Positions 48,271 through 56,831 of a stretch of 64,000 nt of DNA are shown one piece after another. The first letter of the stretch is position 1. Each line of letters begins with the position of its first letter. Source of the DNA: an uncultured Desulfovibrio sp. (GTDB lineage Bacteria; Desulfobacterota; Desulfovibrionia; Desulfovibrionales; Desulfovibrionaceae); NCBI GenBank assembly GCA_913063155.1, contig CAJXYU010000001.1, positions 992,001 through 1,056,000 of the forward strand, given 5' to 3'. Below the pieces are notes generated by a model. The model saw nothing but the letters and a program-made list of their open reading frames with translations. It had not been told where the DNA came from and searched no databases. Made by a program: the position numbers and the translations under genes.

Positions 48271-49299
48271 TTACGTGGATAGGAGCCGGATGGCTTCCGG
48301 CGGAATGGAGACGGATTCTATGCCGCCCCAGAAATCTGTTTCACCTTGGACGATCTCCTGGCCGACCCGTAGGTCGTAGCGGCGGACCGGGCCCAGGAAA
48401 CGGTCGCGGACCAAAGCCCCCCGGACCTGGTTGGGGGCGCCCTGGTTGGCGCCGAGAGGAAGGATTTTTTCGGGCCGGACAAGGACCACGACACGTTCTC
48501 CTATGAGTCGTCCGGCGGTCCGGCAGGACAAAAGGCCGACCTCGCACCTGACGCAGCCCTGTGCGGCGACTTCGCCCTCCCACAGGTTGGCGTGCCCCAC
48601 GAACCGGGCCACACTGGTGGTGGCCGGGCTGTCGTAAAGCTCGCGCGGGGTGGCCACCTGGGCCAGTTTGCCCTGTTCCATGACCGCCACGCGGTGGGCG
48701 ATGGACAGGGCCTCCTCCTGGTCATGGGTCACATGCAGGGTGGCGATGCCCGCCTGTTGCTGCACACGTTGGATTTCGTCGCGCATGCTCATGCGCAGGC
48801 TCGCGTCCAAAGCGGAAAGCGGCTCGTCCAGCAGCAGGGCCTTGGGTTTGAACACCAGGGCGCGGGCCAGGGCCACCCGCTGCTGCTGACCTCCGGACAT
48901 GGTGGACGGAAGACGGTCTTCGAACGCTTCCAGGTCCACGTTCTTCAAGGCCTCGATGGCCAGGGCTCGTCGCTTTTCGCGCGGCACGCCTCTGACCTTG
49001 AGCGGGTAGGCCACGTTGCGCCAGGCGCTCATGTGCTGGAACAGGGCGTAGGACTGGAAGACCTGCCCAAGGTCGCGTTTTTTCGGGGGCAGATCGGTGA
49101 CGTCCTTGCCGTTGATGACGATGCGCCCGGAGTCGGGGCGGAGGAACCCGGCCAGGAGATTCAGCAGAGTTGTCTTGCCGGAGCCGCTGGCCCCGATGAC
49201 CGCCACCAGTTCACCCGGCCCCAGTTCAAGGTCGATATGGAGGACGCCGGCCTCGCTGCCGGGATAGCGAAAGCTCACATCTTGAAAACGGACACTCAT
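48271..49299 (-). CDS. ABC transporter ATP-binding protein (PotA/FbpC type)
   Basis: A 342-residue ATPase. Walker A is GASGSGKTT, the Q-loop is VFQSYALFQHMS, the signature is MSGGQQQRVALARAL and Walker B is ALLLDEPLSALD; the C-terminal 110 residues form a TOBE-like regulatory domain (VVVLVRPEKILPL). This is the architecture of polyamine, iron, sulfate and phosphonate importers. Its start overlaps the stop of the first permease by 4 bases; AAGGAG lies 10 bases upstream. Confidence 0.93.
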   Translation of the reverse strand: MSVRFQDVSFRYPGSEAGVLHIDLELGPGELVAVIGASGSGKTTLLNLLAGFLRPDSGRIVINGKDVTDLPPKKRDLGQVFQSYALFQHMSAWRNVAYPLKVRGVPREKRRALAIEALKNVDLEAFEDRLPSTMSGGQQQRVALARALVFKPKALLLDEPLSALDASLRMSMRDEIQRVQQQAGIATLHVTHDQEEALSIAHRVAVMEQGKLAQVATPRELYDSPATTSVARFVGHANLWEGEVAAQGCVRCEVGLLSCRTAGRLIGERVVVLVRPEKILPLGANQGAPNQVRGALVRDRFLGPVRRYDLRVGQEIVQGETDFWGGIESVSIPPEAIRLLST

Positions 49300-50081
49300 G
49301 TTTTGGTTTCTCCTTGGCGACTCGCGGCCCGTGCGGTCAGCGCGCCTGCCGCCGCTGCGGCGACGGCCAGAGCCAGCAGCACCACGGTGGAGGCGCAGGC
49401 AAAGCCCGTCGCCCCGTAAAAGGCCTGAAGCAGGACCACGGGATAGGTGCGCGTCAAAAAGCCGCTCACAAGGTTGGAAAGTTGGAATTCGCCTATGGAA
49501 ATGGCCGCCACCATGATCAGCCCGGAAACCAGGCTGTGGCGCAGGGACGGCATGACGATGTCGAGGAAACGCCGACCGAAACCGGCTCCGAGGCTTTCCG
49601 CCGCCTGCTCAACGCGCTCCAGTCCGAGGTGCTCCATGTCCGCCAGCAGGGTCTGCAGCAGATAGGGCAGGGTGAGCACCACATGGGCGGCGATGAGCAC
49701 CCAGATGCTGCCCAGCCACGGCAGGGCGTCGCTGGAAAACACGAGCACGAACCCGAAGGCGAGCACCAGTTCCGGCACCGCGATGGGCATGAGGGTCAGG
49801 ACGCGGGCGGCCATGCGTACGCCTCGATGGGCAGCGTTGTAGATGGCGTAGGCAAGGGGGAGGCCGAGGATCAGGTTGGTTATGCAGGCCGCGCCAACCA
49901 CCTGCAGGCTGGTGACGAACGCTCTTCGGAAGCTGGGGTCGTCAATGACTTCCAGGTACCAGCGTCCGGTGAGTCCCGTGGGCAGCATGGTGTTTGTCCA
50001 TGATTCCCCCAGGGATCCCACGCACAACAGCCCGATGGGAAGCAGCAGGTATGTCAGATACAGGAACACGACGAATCGCAT
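49296..50081 (-). CDS. ABC transporter permease, first gene of the operon
   Basis: A 261-residue permease with about six helices and the EAA loop ERVEQAAESLGAGFGRRFLDIVMP near residue 155, then SGLIMVAAISIGEFQLSNLV. It is the second membrane half of the heterodimeric channel with the gene at 46301. A periplasmic N-terminal loop contains WTNTMLPTGLTGRWYLEVIDD. GAGG lies 4 bases before the ATG. The promoter should be in 50082-50243, which holds dyad symmetry. Confidence 0.88.
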   Translation of the reverse strand: MRFVVFLYLTYLLLPIGLLCVGSLGESWTNTMLPTGLTGRWYLEVIDDPSFRRAFVTSLQVVGAACITNLILGLPLAYAIYNAAHRGVRMAARVLTLMPIAVPELVLAFGFVLVFSSDALPWLGSIWVLIAAHVVLTLPYLLQTLLADMEHLGLERVEQAAESLGAGFGRRFLDIVMPSLRHSLVSGLIMVAAISIGEFQLSNLVSGFLTRTYPVVLLQAFYGATGFACASTVVLLALAVAAAAAGALTARAASRQGETKT

Positions 50082-50130
50082 GGCGCCTCAATATTTTTGT
50101 TGGAAATGCAACATGTCGTGAGCACAATAC

Positions 50131-50147
50131 GACACGCGATGCGTGTC
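50131..50147. promoter_or_regulatory. Palindromic operator candidate of the ABC operon
   Basis: GACACGC-GAT-GCGTGTC is a perfect 7-3-7 dyad about 50-66 bases upstream of the first permease start, enclosed by a wider AACATG (50110-50115) and CATGTT (50161-50166) pair. Confidence 0.5.
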
Positions 50148-50243
50148 ACGCCATATCCGGCATGTTACTATTTAAAAACAATCAGGGCACAATGCGGGGC
50201 TTTCCCGTAGAGAGAAAGCCCCTGAATACGATGTATCCGTCGC

Positions 50244-50882
50244 CTATTTCAGGCTCAAAAGGTGTTCTCCGAGAGATTCCATGGCCGCTTCCGGGGTATC
50301 CAGGTAGAGGGCGCCCGGGACCTCCGGAGCTCCGCCCAAAGCGATGACGGGCCTGTCGAAGTGCAGGCCGTAGGCCATTTCCGTCATGGTGCCGTATCCG
50401 CCGCCCACGGCGATGAGCGCAATGCATGCACGGGCGATGAGCGCGTTGCGCGCCGGGCCGATTCCAGTGGCCATGGGGACGGCGACGTAAGGGTTGGCGC
50501 TGTCCCATTCTTCGCCCGGCAGCAGGGCCATGGGCAGGCCTCCCGCCTCAAGGCATCCCTTGCAGGCCGCTTCCATGACGCCGTCCCGGCCGCCACAGAG
50601 CATCGGAATGTTCCATTGGCCCAGTTGGTGGCCGATTTCCTCGGCCAGTGCGCATTGTTCGCGGCTGGCCTCTCGCGGGCCGATGACGCCCACCGGGACG
50701 CGTCGGACCTTGGGAGCTTCGGTGTACAACCAGTGCAAGGCGTCAACCAGGCTCAATTGCTCCAGGGAGTTGATGGCCGCCACCCCGTTTTCCTGCTTCC
50801 AGACGAGATGCCAGGCGTCAAACCAGCGACCCTTGCTGATCAAGACCTCTCTCTTTCTGTCCAAAAACAATTGGTTGGGCAT
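50244..50882 (-). CDS. LOG/SLOG-like family protein (TIGR00725-type)
   Basis: A 212-residue Rossmann-like protein of the LOG/lysine-decarboxylase-like family. Motifs are GVIGPREAS near the start of the fold, MLCGGRDGVMEAACKG and GGGYGTMTEMAYGLHFDRPVIALG, corresponding to the family PGGxGTxxE with GGGYGTMTE. Members bind nucleotides or nucleotide-sugar-like ligands; enzymatic role here is unknown. About 60 N-terminal residues precede the fold (DAWHLVWKQENGVAA). The ATG at 50882 has GGAG about 7 bases upstream. It is divergent from the DeoR-type gene and 160 bases upstream of the ABC operon on the same strand. Confidence 0.82.
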   Translation of the reverse strand: MPNQLFLDRKREVLISKGRWFDAWHLVWKQENGVAAINSLEQLSLVDALHWLYTEAPKVRRVPVGVIGPREASREQCALAEEIGHQLGQWNIPMLCGGRDGVMEAACKGCLEAGGLPMALLPGEEWDSANPYVAVPMATGIGPARNALIARACIALIAVGGGYGTMTEMAYGLHFDRPVIALGGAPEVPGALYLDTPEAAMESLGEHLLSLK

Positions 50883-50997
50883 GCTCACTCCAAAGGGTTG
50901 TGTAAAAAACGACAAAATGTTGATTTGCAAACAGGAGCTTTTTTATGGCATCTGAAGCGGGAAGGCAATATGTTTTGCAGAAAAGCTATAACGGAAT

Positions 50998-51801
50998 ATG
51001 AAATTTATGGAATATACACTGGATATACGGTTGCCCGAGCACCTTTCCCTGCGCCAGAAGGAGTTGCTCAGGCTCGTGGCGGAAAAGGGATTCGCCCCGG
51101 TGGAGACGCTTGCCCAGCGTTTGGGTGTTTCCACCCAGACCATCCGCCGCGATATAGGTGTCCTGTGCGAAGCCAAGCTTCTGCAACGCTTTCACGGAGG
51201 AGCCGGGATCGCGGACACTGCGGTCCGGCTCGGCTACGCCAAAAAGCGCACCCGCAACAAGGAAGGCAAAACACGAATCGCCGAGGCCGTGGCACAGGCG
51301 ATTCCAGACAAGGCCTCGATTTTTCTTGATGTAGGCACCACCGTGGAGGCTGTGGCCCATGCTCTGCTTCCCAGAGACGGCCTGCGGGTGTTCACCCACA
51401 GCATGGCGGCCGCTTCCGTCTTCAACGGGCACCCTACTTCGGAGGTGTTCGTCACCGGCGGTATGCTGCGGGGCGCGGACGGTTCCCTGGTGGGGGAAAC
51501 GGCCCTTGCGGGCGTGAGCCGCTTCAAGGCGGAGTTCGGCGTCGTTGCCTTGTCCGGTTTTGAAGAGGACGGGACCCTCATGGATTTCGACCTGGAAAAG
51601 GTGGCCATCAAGCAGGCCATCATGAGCAATTCCCGCACGGTCTTTCTGGTGGCGGACGCGTCCAAGTTCGAGCGCATCGCCACGGTCCGGGTCGGCTCTC
51701 CCTCCCTGGTGGACTCGTTGTTCACGGACGCGCCTCCGCCTCCTTTTCTCGCGGATGTTTTCGAGCAGGCCGGAGTGCGCGTGGTGGTGGCCGACCAGTA
51801 G
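50998..51801 (+). CDS. DeoR-family transcriptional regulator
   Basis: A 267-residue regulator with the DeoR HTH at about 18-70 (RQKELLRLVAEKGFAPVETLA, TQTIRRDIGVLCEAKLLQRFHGGA in order) and the DeoRC sugar-phosphate sensor (FLDVGTTVEAVAHAL, VFVTGGMLRGADGSLVGE, LVADASKFERIA). It may respond to a phosphorylated sugar. ATG 50998 is followed by a second ATG at 51007 that has GGAA at a better distance, so the true start is one of these two. It is monocistronic and ends in a strong terminator. Its targets are not evident; the genes beside it are not sugar genes. Confidence 0.88.
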   Translation: MKFMEYTLDIRLPEHLSLRQKELLRLVAEKGFAPVETLAQRLGVSTQTIRRDIGVLCEAKLLQRFHGGAGIADTAVRLGYAKKRTRNKEGKTRIAEAVAQAIPDKASIFLDVGTTVEAVAHALLPRDGLRVFTHSMAAASVFNGHPTSEVFVTGGMLRGADGSLVGETALAGVSRFKAEFGVVALSGFEEDGTLMDFDLEKVAIKQAIMSNSRTVFLVADASKFERIATVRVGSPSLVDSLFTDAPPPPFLADVFEQAGVRVVVADQ

Positions 51802-51817
51802 GTCCCCTGCAAAAAAG

Positions 51818-51848
51818 AAGCCCCGGCGCGGAATCCGCGCCGGGGCTT
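51818..51848. terminator. Bidirectional terminator between the DeoR-type gene and topA
   Basis: Perfect 14-bp stem AAGCCCCGGCGCGG (51818-51831) with 51835-51848, AAT loop, A-rich before and TTTTCTCTTTT after. Confidence 0.92.
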
Positions 51849-51870
51849 TTCTCTTTTCTGTAATCTGGTC

Positions 51871-54276
51871 CTACAGCGGCTGTTCGTACTTGCAGGAACG
51901 TTTGGGGCAGGCGATGTGTTCGCCCTTGGCCTTGGTGTTCTTGCGTACCAGCACCGGGTGGCCGCATTCCGGGCAGGGGCCTTTCACGGGCCAATCCCAG
52001 ACCGCGTAGTCGCATTTGGGATATTCGCTGCAGGAGTAGAAGAGCTTGCCCTTGCGCGAGGCCTTTTCCACCAGGGTGCCGGTGCAGCCTTCGTTGGGGC
52101 AGGCAACGCCCGTGGAGTAAGGTTCGGTGTAGGTGCAGTCCGGATAGTTGGCGCAGGCGATGAAACGCGAACCCGTGCGTGCTTTTTTCAGGTGCAGTTC
52201 GCCGCCGCATTCCGGGCAGGTGCCCACCACTTCGGGCGCGGCCTGTTCCACGATCTTGATGTTGCCGTCGTCATCGCGCTCGAAGTTCTTGATGTTCCGA
52301 CAGTCCGGGTAGCCGGTGCAGCCCAGGAATTCGCCCCGGCGGCTCTGCTTGATGCTCATGGGACGGCCGCACTTGTCGCAGTTGATGCCGATGTCTTCGG
52401 GCTCCTCGCGTTCCACAACGTGAATTGCACCCTTTTCATCGCGCTTGAAGTTCTTGATGTTCCGGCAGGTCGGGAAGCCGGTGCAGCCCAGGAACTCGCC
52501 GGTTTTGCCGAACTTGATCACCATTGGCTTGCCGCATTCCGAACACGTCACGCCCGTGTCCTGCACGGTCTTGGCCATGTCCTTTCTGGCCTTGTCCAGC
52601 GTGGGGTAAAAATCCTTGGCAAAAGCCTTGAGCAGTTTGACCCACTGTTGCTTCCCTTCAGCCACATCGTCGAGGGAGCCTTCCATGGAGGCGGTGAACC
52701 CCACGTCCATGAGCTCCGGGAAATGCTCGGAAAGCTGGTCGCTGACCGTGAAGCCCAGCTCGGTGGGCGCGAAGCGCTTTTCCTCCAGCCGGGCGTAGTC
52801 GCGGTCGATGAGCGTGGAGATGATGGCCGCGTAGGTGGACGGGCGTCCGATGCCCAACTCTTCCAGGGTACGCACCAGGGAGGCTTCCGAATAGCGCGGC
52901 GGCGGCTGGGTGAATTTCTGTTCCTTCTTGAGTTCGTTGACGGCCAGCTTTTCTCCCACGGCCATCTTGGGCAGGTCTGCGGCGCCTTCGTCGGCGGGTT
53001 TGTCCATGACCGCCAGGAAGCCGGGGAAAAGCAGCCGTTCGCCCTTGGCGCGCCACAGGGTTTCGGCGGCCTTCACCGTCACCGTGGTGTCCCAGAACTT
53101 TGCCGCAGCCATCTGAGAGGCCACGAAGCGCTGCCAGATGAGCTTGTACAGCCGGTACTGCTCGGAGGGCAGGTATTGTTTGACCTCGTCCGGGATGATG
53201 GTCACGTCAACCGGGCGAATGGCTTCGTGCGCATCCTGGGCGCTGCCCTTGGTCTTGAAATTCCGTGTCTTGGCCGGGTAATAGTCATGCCCGAACTTGT
53301 CCAGGATCAGTTCCTTGGCCGCGTCCTGCGCATCCTTGGCGATGCGCACCGAGTCGGTACGCATGTAGGTGATGAGGGCGGTGGTGCCCCTGCGTCCCAG
53401 CTCGACCCCTTCATAGAGACGCTGGGCAATGGTCATCGTCTTGCGCGCGGAATAGCCGAGACGCTGGTTTGATTCCTGCTGCAGGGTGGAGGTGATGTAG
53501 GGAGGCCGCGGCTGGCGAGAGCGCTGCTTCTCCTCCACGTTGTCCACAATGAAGTCGGACTCGTTCAGGGCCTTTTCCAGAGCCTGGGCCTCATCGGCCG
53601 TGGTGACGTGGTGCCCGCCCGGCTTGACGCTCTTGTTCTTGTACTTCCAGAGGTCCACCCAGAACGGCGGCGGGTTTTCGCCTGCCACCTGGGCCTTGAA
53701 CGGCCAGTATTCCTGTGGGTCGAAGGCGCGGCGTTCCTTTTCGCGCTCCACAAGGATCTTGAGGGCCACGGACTGGACGCGTCCGGCCGAGATGCCCCGC
53801 TTCACGTTCTTCCACAGGATGGGGGAAATCTTATAGCCCACCAGGCGGTCCAGGATACGGCGGGCCTGCTGGGAGTCGAACAGGGATTCGTCCAGCGCCT
53901 GGGGATTCTCCAAAGCTTCCTTGACGGCGCGGGCCGTGATTTCGTTGAACTGGATGCGGCTGACGTTGGGATTTTCCTTGCGGATCAGCGCGGCGACGTG
54001 CCAGGCGATGGCTTCCCCTTCTCGGTCCGGGTCAGGAGCCAGAAAGACATGCTCTGCCTTTTTGGCGGCCGAACGCAGCTTTTTGACCACGTCCTCCTTG
54101 CCTTGGATGACTTGATAGTCTGGGGCGAAGTCGTTTTCCTCATCCACGCCCAGGTCACGGGTGGGCAAGTCGCGAACGTGACCGACAGATGCCTCGACAA
54201 GATAGTCCTTTCCGAGGAATTTGCTGATGGTCTTCACCTTAGCCGGGCTCTCAACGATGATCAGATCCTTTGACAT
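51871..54276 (-). CDS. topA: DNA topoisomerase I
   Basis: An 801-residue type IA topoisomerase that relaxes negative supercoils. The Toprim domain begins LIIVESPAKVKTI and has DPDREGEAIAWH; the active-site tyrosine is in ALITYMRTDS near residue 303. The C-terminus has five four-cysteine zinc ribbons in a row (starting CSECGKPM, CDKCGRPM, CPECGGEL, CPNEGCTG and CPECGHPV), more than the three of E. coli TopA. Start is ATG 54276, where the conserved MSKDLIIVESPAK begins; the frame is open to 54420 without support. The gene is divergent from the DUF2000-like gene. Confidence 0.96.
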   Translation of the reverse strand: MSKDLIIVESPAKVKTISKFLGKDYLVEASVGHVRDLPTRDLGVDEENDFAPDYQVIQGKEDVVKKLRSAAKKAEHVFLAPDPDREGEAIAWHVAALIRKENPNVSRIQFNEITARAVKEALENPQALDESLFDSQQARRILDRLVGYKISPILWKNVKRGISAGRVQSVALKILVEREKERRAFDPQEYWPFKAQVAGENPPPFWVDLWKYKNKSVKPGGHHVTTADEAQALEKALNESDFIVDNVEEKQRSRQPRPPYITSTLQQESNQRLGYSARKTMTIAQRLYEGVELGRRGTTALITYMRTDSVRIAKDAQDAAKELILDKFGHDYYPAKTRNFKTKGSAQDAHEAIRPVDVTIIPDEVKQYLPSEQYRLYKLIWQRFVASQMAAAKFWDTTVTVKAAETLWRAKGERLLFPGFLAVMDKPADEGAADLPKMAVGEKLAVNELKKEQKFTQPPPRYSEASLVRTLEELGIGRPSTYAAIISTLIDRDYARLEEKRFAPTELGFTVSDQLSEHFPELMDVGFTASMEGSLDDVAEGKQQWVKLLKAFAKDFYPTLDKARKDMAKTVQDTGVTCSECGKPMVIKFGKTGEFLGCTGFPTCRNIKNFKRDEKGAIHVVEREEPEDIGINCDKCGRPMSIKQSRRGEFLGCTGYPDCRNIKNFERDDDGNIKIVEQAAPEVVGTCPECGGELHLKKARTGSRFIACANYPDCTYTEPYSTGVACPNEGCTGTLVEKASRKGKLFYSCSEYPKCDYAVWDWPVKGPCPECGHPVLVRKNTKAKGEHIACPKRSCKYEQPL

Positions 54277-54359
54277 GGGTAGAACCCATAAACACAACCG
54301 GGCACTCTGGCAAGCCCCGGATAGCAAACTTTTCCGCCTTGCCATGTGCGTTGCGTCGC

Positions 54360-54389
54360 CTGGGGAACCCCCTAAAGGGGTTTCCCCAG
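54360..54389. repeat. Hairpin in the topA upstream region
   Basis: CTGGGGAA (54360-54367) pairs with TTCCCCAG (54382-54389), continuing as CCCC/GGGG inside with one bulged base. It lies 84 bases upstream of the topA start and could act as an mRNA leader structure. Confidence 0.55.
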
Positions 54390-54419
54390 ACCGAAGAAAA
54401 AAATAATGTGTGCAAGGCA

Positions 54420-54435
54420 ATTTCTTGCAAGAAAT
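54420..54435. promoter_or_regulatory. Perfect 16-bp palindrome between topA and the DUF2000 gene
   Basis: ATTTCTTGCAAGAAAT is a perfect palindrome without spacer, 57 bases before the DUF2000 start and 144 bases before topA. Possible shared operator. Confidence 0.45.
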
Positions 54436-54491
54436 CCGTTCCAGCCTTTCCTACCGTACCGTCTTCATTCTTAAAAGTTGAGGTGTCATAC

Positions 54492-54902
54492 ATGACTGAA
54501 CAGAAATATGTCATTGTGGTGGACAGGAATCTGCCCACGGGATTGTTGGCCAATACGGCCGCCGTGTTGGCCACGAGTATCGGCCGGGTGGCCGAGGGTG
54601 TGGTGGGGCACAGCGTGGAGGATGCTTCCGGGAACGTGCACGAAGGCATCACGCAACTGCCCATCGCCATTCTGGCCTCGGACGGTCCGGGCATCGCCGA
54701 ACTGCACGACCGGGCCGTCCCGCAGGATGGGGTGTTCATGGTCGGCTTCACGTCAACGGCCCAGCGCGCCAAGCGCTACGACGAATATGAGCAGCGGCTC
54801 GCCATGCTCGAGTCCGATGAGTTGGAATACGTCGGCCTGGGTATTTTCGGCGATGCAGGAGAAGTGAAACGACTTACGGGCAATCTGCCGCTTCTTCGTT
54901 AG
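54492..54902 (+). CDS. DUF2000-family protein (PTH2-like fold)
   Basis: A 136-residue cytoplasmic protein. The opening KYVIVVDRNLPTGLLANTAAVLATSIGR and the middle GITQLPIAILASD fit the DUF2000 family, which has a peptidyl-tRNA-hydrolase-2-like fold and no proven function. GAGGTG lies 8 bases before the ATG at 54492; the longer frame to 54270 covers the intergenic region and is not coding. The gene stands alone, divergent from topA. Confidence 0.78.
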   Translation: MTEQKYVIVVDRNLPTGLLANTAAVLATSIGRVAEGVVGHSVEDASGNVHEGITQLPIAILASDGPGIAELHDRAVPQDGVFMVGFTSTAQRAKRYDEYEQRLAMLESDELEYVGLGIFGDAGEVKRLTGNLPLLR

Positions 54903-55100
54903 ATATTTTATAATAAGAAGTATGCGGAGCACGTCCTGCACTCCGTTAAAACGCAACGTGAAGTGTTTTGCCCTGTTCGGCCGGTTTTCCTTGAACGAAG
55001 TGAGAGGAAGCGTCGGACGTCTCTTCGCAACGCGAAGTCCGTCTCGGCTGTGGAAAGTGTTCGTAATTTGATTTTGTGTTATAATCGGGGTCAGAAAGCA

Positions 55101-55757
55101 CTATTTCGACTGAGAAAGAGCCCAAAAATGATGCTTTTTGCCCATTGCAGAATGCGCAGTAGAGTCGAGCAATCCCCAGTTTTCAGGCAACGTTTCCGGA
55201 GCTGGATCATTGGATAGAATGACGAGAATTCCGTTTTGCCCAAGCATGGGGCCTGCAAAGTCCAGCAACTTGCGCCAGGGCATGAAGGCTTTGCTCAGAA
55301 TCAGGTCGGCTTGGTCTCCGAAACCCTGCTTGGCAACTTGCTTCAGGGAATTCTCGGCCCGCCCCATGAAGACACGGGTTCCGGACAGCTTGAGACGGCC
55401 CAAGGCCGTACGCATGAAGCCGCACCGCTTCTGGCGTACTTCCACCAACCAGTACTCGCCTGCGTTCCAGAACATGCGCAGGGGGATGCCCGGCAGCCCG
55501 GCTCCGGCCCCGAAGTCCAGGCTCACGGGGGCATGCGGCAGGGGGAGCGTCCTCAGGAAGGTGGCCAGATGGATGCTGTCCACCACCAAGGTTTCGAGCA
55601 CCTCTTCCCAGCGGGACGGGCCCACCAGGTTCATCTTGCGGTTCCATTTTTCCAGCAGGTCGAGGTAGACGGCCAGCTTTTCGGCCTGGTCGTCCGTGGC
55701 CTCAAGGTCGAACTGTGAAAGCGTTTTGGTCACGTTTTCCGGGGTTGGTCTGGGCAT
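55101..55757 (-). CDS. rsmG: 16S rRNA (guanine527-N7)-methyltransferase
   Basis: A 218-residue SAM-dependent methyltransferase (formerly GidB) modifying G527 of 16S rRNA. Motif I is LDFGAGAGLPGIPL and the family residues KWNRKMNL...VDSIHLATFL and DLILSKAFMPWRKLL are present. The usual SRAVA segment is SKAFM here. Length matches RsmG (about 205-220). No gidA neighbour is seen. AAGG is distant from the ATG, so translation signals are weak. Confidence 0.92.
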   Translation of the reverse strand: MPRPTPENVTKTLSQFDLEATDDQAEKLAVYLDLLEKWNRKMNLVGPSRWEEVLETLVVDSIHLATFLRTLPLPHAPVSLDFGAGAGLPGIPLRMFWNAGEYWLVEVRQKRCGFMRTALGRLKLSGTRVFMGRAENSLKQVAKQGFGDQADLILSKAFMPWRKLLDFAGPMLGQNGILVILSNDPAPETLPENWGLLDSTAHSAMGKKHHFWALSQSK

Positions 55758-55817
55758 GGGGCGCGTCTACCTTTTTTATGCCTGTGCGTCCAGTTGGGGC
55801 ACGAAAGGCCTCCGGCG

Positions 55818-55842
55818 CCCAAAGGGGATTATCCCCTTTGGG
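55818..55842. repeat. Palindromic AAAGGGGATTATCCCC element (copy 2)
   Basis: Arms CCCAAAGGGGA (55818-55828) and TCCCCTTTGGG (55832-55842), 11 bp with a TTA loop, then AACCCTGG. It lies between rsmG and sppA and resembles 36988-37011 and the half copy at 3735-3750. Confidence 0.65.
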
Positions 55843-55862
55843 AACCCTGGGGGCGAGCGGCA

Positions 55863-56831
55863 TTAATAAGAGGGGGACCAGAGATAGTAGAACCCCGTCT
55901 GTCTGGGAATGAGGTGGTCGATGTGCATGTCGATGAGCGCCGGGTTGGCCGGATCGGCCGAACTCAGGGTGTTGTACGGGTTGTCGTTTGGATATTCGTC
56001 GCGGCGGTAGGTGACGATGCGCGCCTCGCCGACCCCGGCCAACTTTCTGGCCTCGGCGAATGCGTCGTCCATGTAACCGATACGATCAATGAGCCCCAGC
56101 TCCTTGGCGCGTGTGGCCGTGAAGATTCGGGCGGTCTTGATCTCGCTCATGGCGGATTTGGTTGGCTTGCGGCGTTTCCGGACCAGGGTGTGGAAGCGTC
56201 CGGCCATGTCGTCGATGATTTCCTGGAAGAGTTTGCGCTCCTTGGCCGTGGTGGGCCGGAATGGCGAGCCCATGTCCTTGTCCTCGCCGGACTTGGATAT
56301 TTCCACGTCCACGCCGACTTTTTCCATGAGGCCGTCCACCTTTGGGCGCAGGAAGATTACGCCCACTGATCCGGTGATGGTGGTCGGATGCGCCACGATG
56401 CTGTCAGCGGCCAGGGCCGTGTAGTACCCGCCCGAAGCGGCCACGTCCATCATCAGGGCCACCACCTTGTTTCCGGTCTTTTTCTTGTAGCGCAGGAGTT
56501 CGCGGTAGAGGATGTCGCTGGCGGTGGTGGTGCCGCCGGGCGAATTGATTTTGACCACCACGGCCTTGACGTCTTCATCCTGTTCGGCCAGGCGCAGGCT
56601 GCTGACCAGTTCCTGTACCGTTCCCGGTCTGGTGGTCAGCAGGCCGGACTTGGGTTTGTCCTGCAAGAATCCATTGACGTTCACCAGCAGGATCTTGGCG
56701 TCGCCCTCGCCTTCCAGGGTGGCCTCCTTGAGCGGCGAGGTGGCTGCACCGGCGAAGAGTTTCAGTTTGGGCGCGCAGCCGAAGGCCGCCGCCAGCAAAA
56801 GAATGAGCAGCAGTATGGTTGTTTTTTTCAT
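55863..56831 (-). CDS. sppA: Signal peptide peptidase SppA (S49 family)
   Basis: A 322-residue serine protease that digests leftover signal peptides in the envelope. A lipoprotein signal (ILLLILLLAAAFGC, Cys19) anchors it. The nucleophile is Ser133 in MMDVAASGGYYTALAAD, and the general base is Lys185 in EDKDMGSPF. The oxyanion segment INSPGGTTTASD precedes it. This is the single-domain short form (about 300), unlike the 618-residue E. coli enzyme. AAGGAG lies 8 bases before ATG 56831. The frame is open to 56990 but only as non-coding extension. Confidence 0.9.
   Translation of the reverse strand: MKKTTILLLILLLAAAFGCAPKLKLFAGAATSPLKEATLEGEGDAKILLVNVNGFLQDKPKSGLLTTRPGTVQELVSSLRLAEQDEDVKAVVVKINSPGGTTTASDILYRELLRYKKKTGNKVVALMMDVAASGGYYTALAADSIVAHPTTITGSVGVIFLRPKVDGLMEKVGVDVEISKSGEDKDMGSPFRPTTAKERKLFQEIIDDMAGRFHTLVRKRRKPTKSAMSEIKTARIFTATRAKELGLIDRIGYMDDAFAEARKLAGVGEARIVTYRRDEYPNDNPYNTLSSADPANPALIDMHIDHLIPRQTGFYYLWSPSY

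Noticed and set aside
54270-54491. N-terminal extension of the DUF2000 protein
   Set aside because: It crosses the palindrome and hairpin region, and GAGGTG before ATG 54492 gives the normal family start.
55015-55040. Imperfect hairpin (CTTCGC-AAC-GCGAAG core) as small RNA or tRNA remnant
   Set aside because: No cloverleaf, T-run or promoter could be fitted; more likely simple secondary structure between convergent genes.
55057-55085. TATAAT at 55080-55085 as promoter of an unknown RNA
   Set aside because: No acceptable -35 box and no gene follows; it points into the antisense of rsmG.
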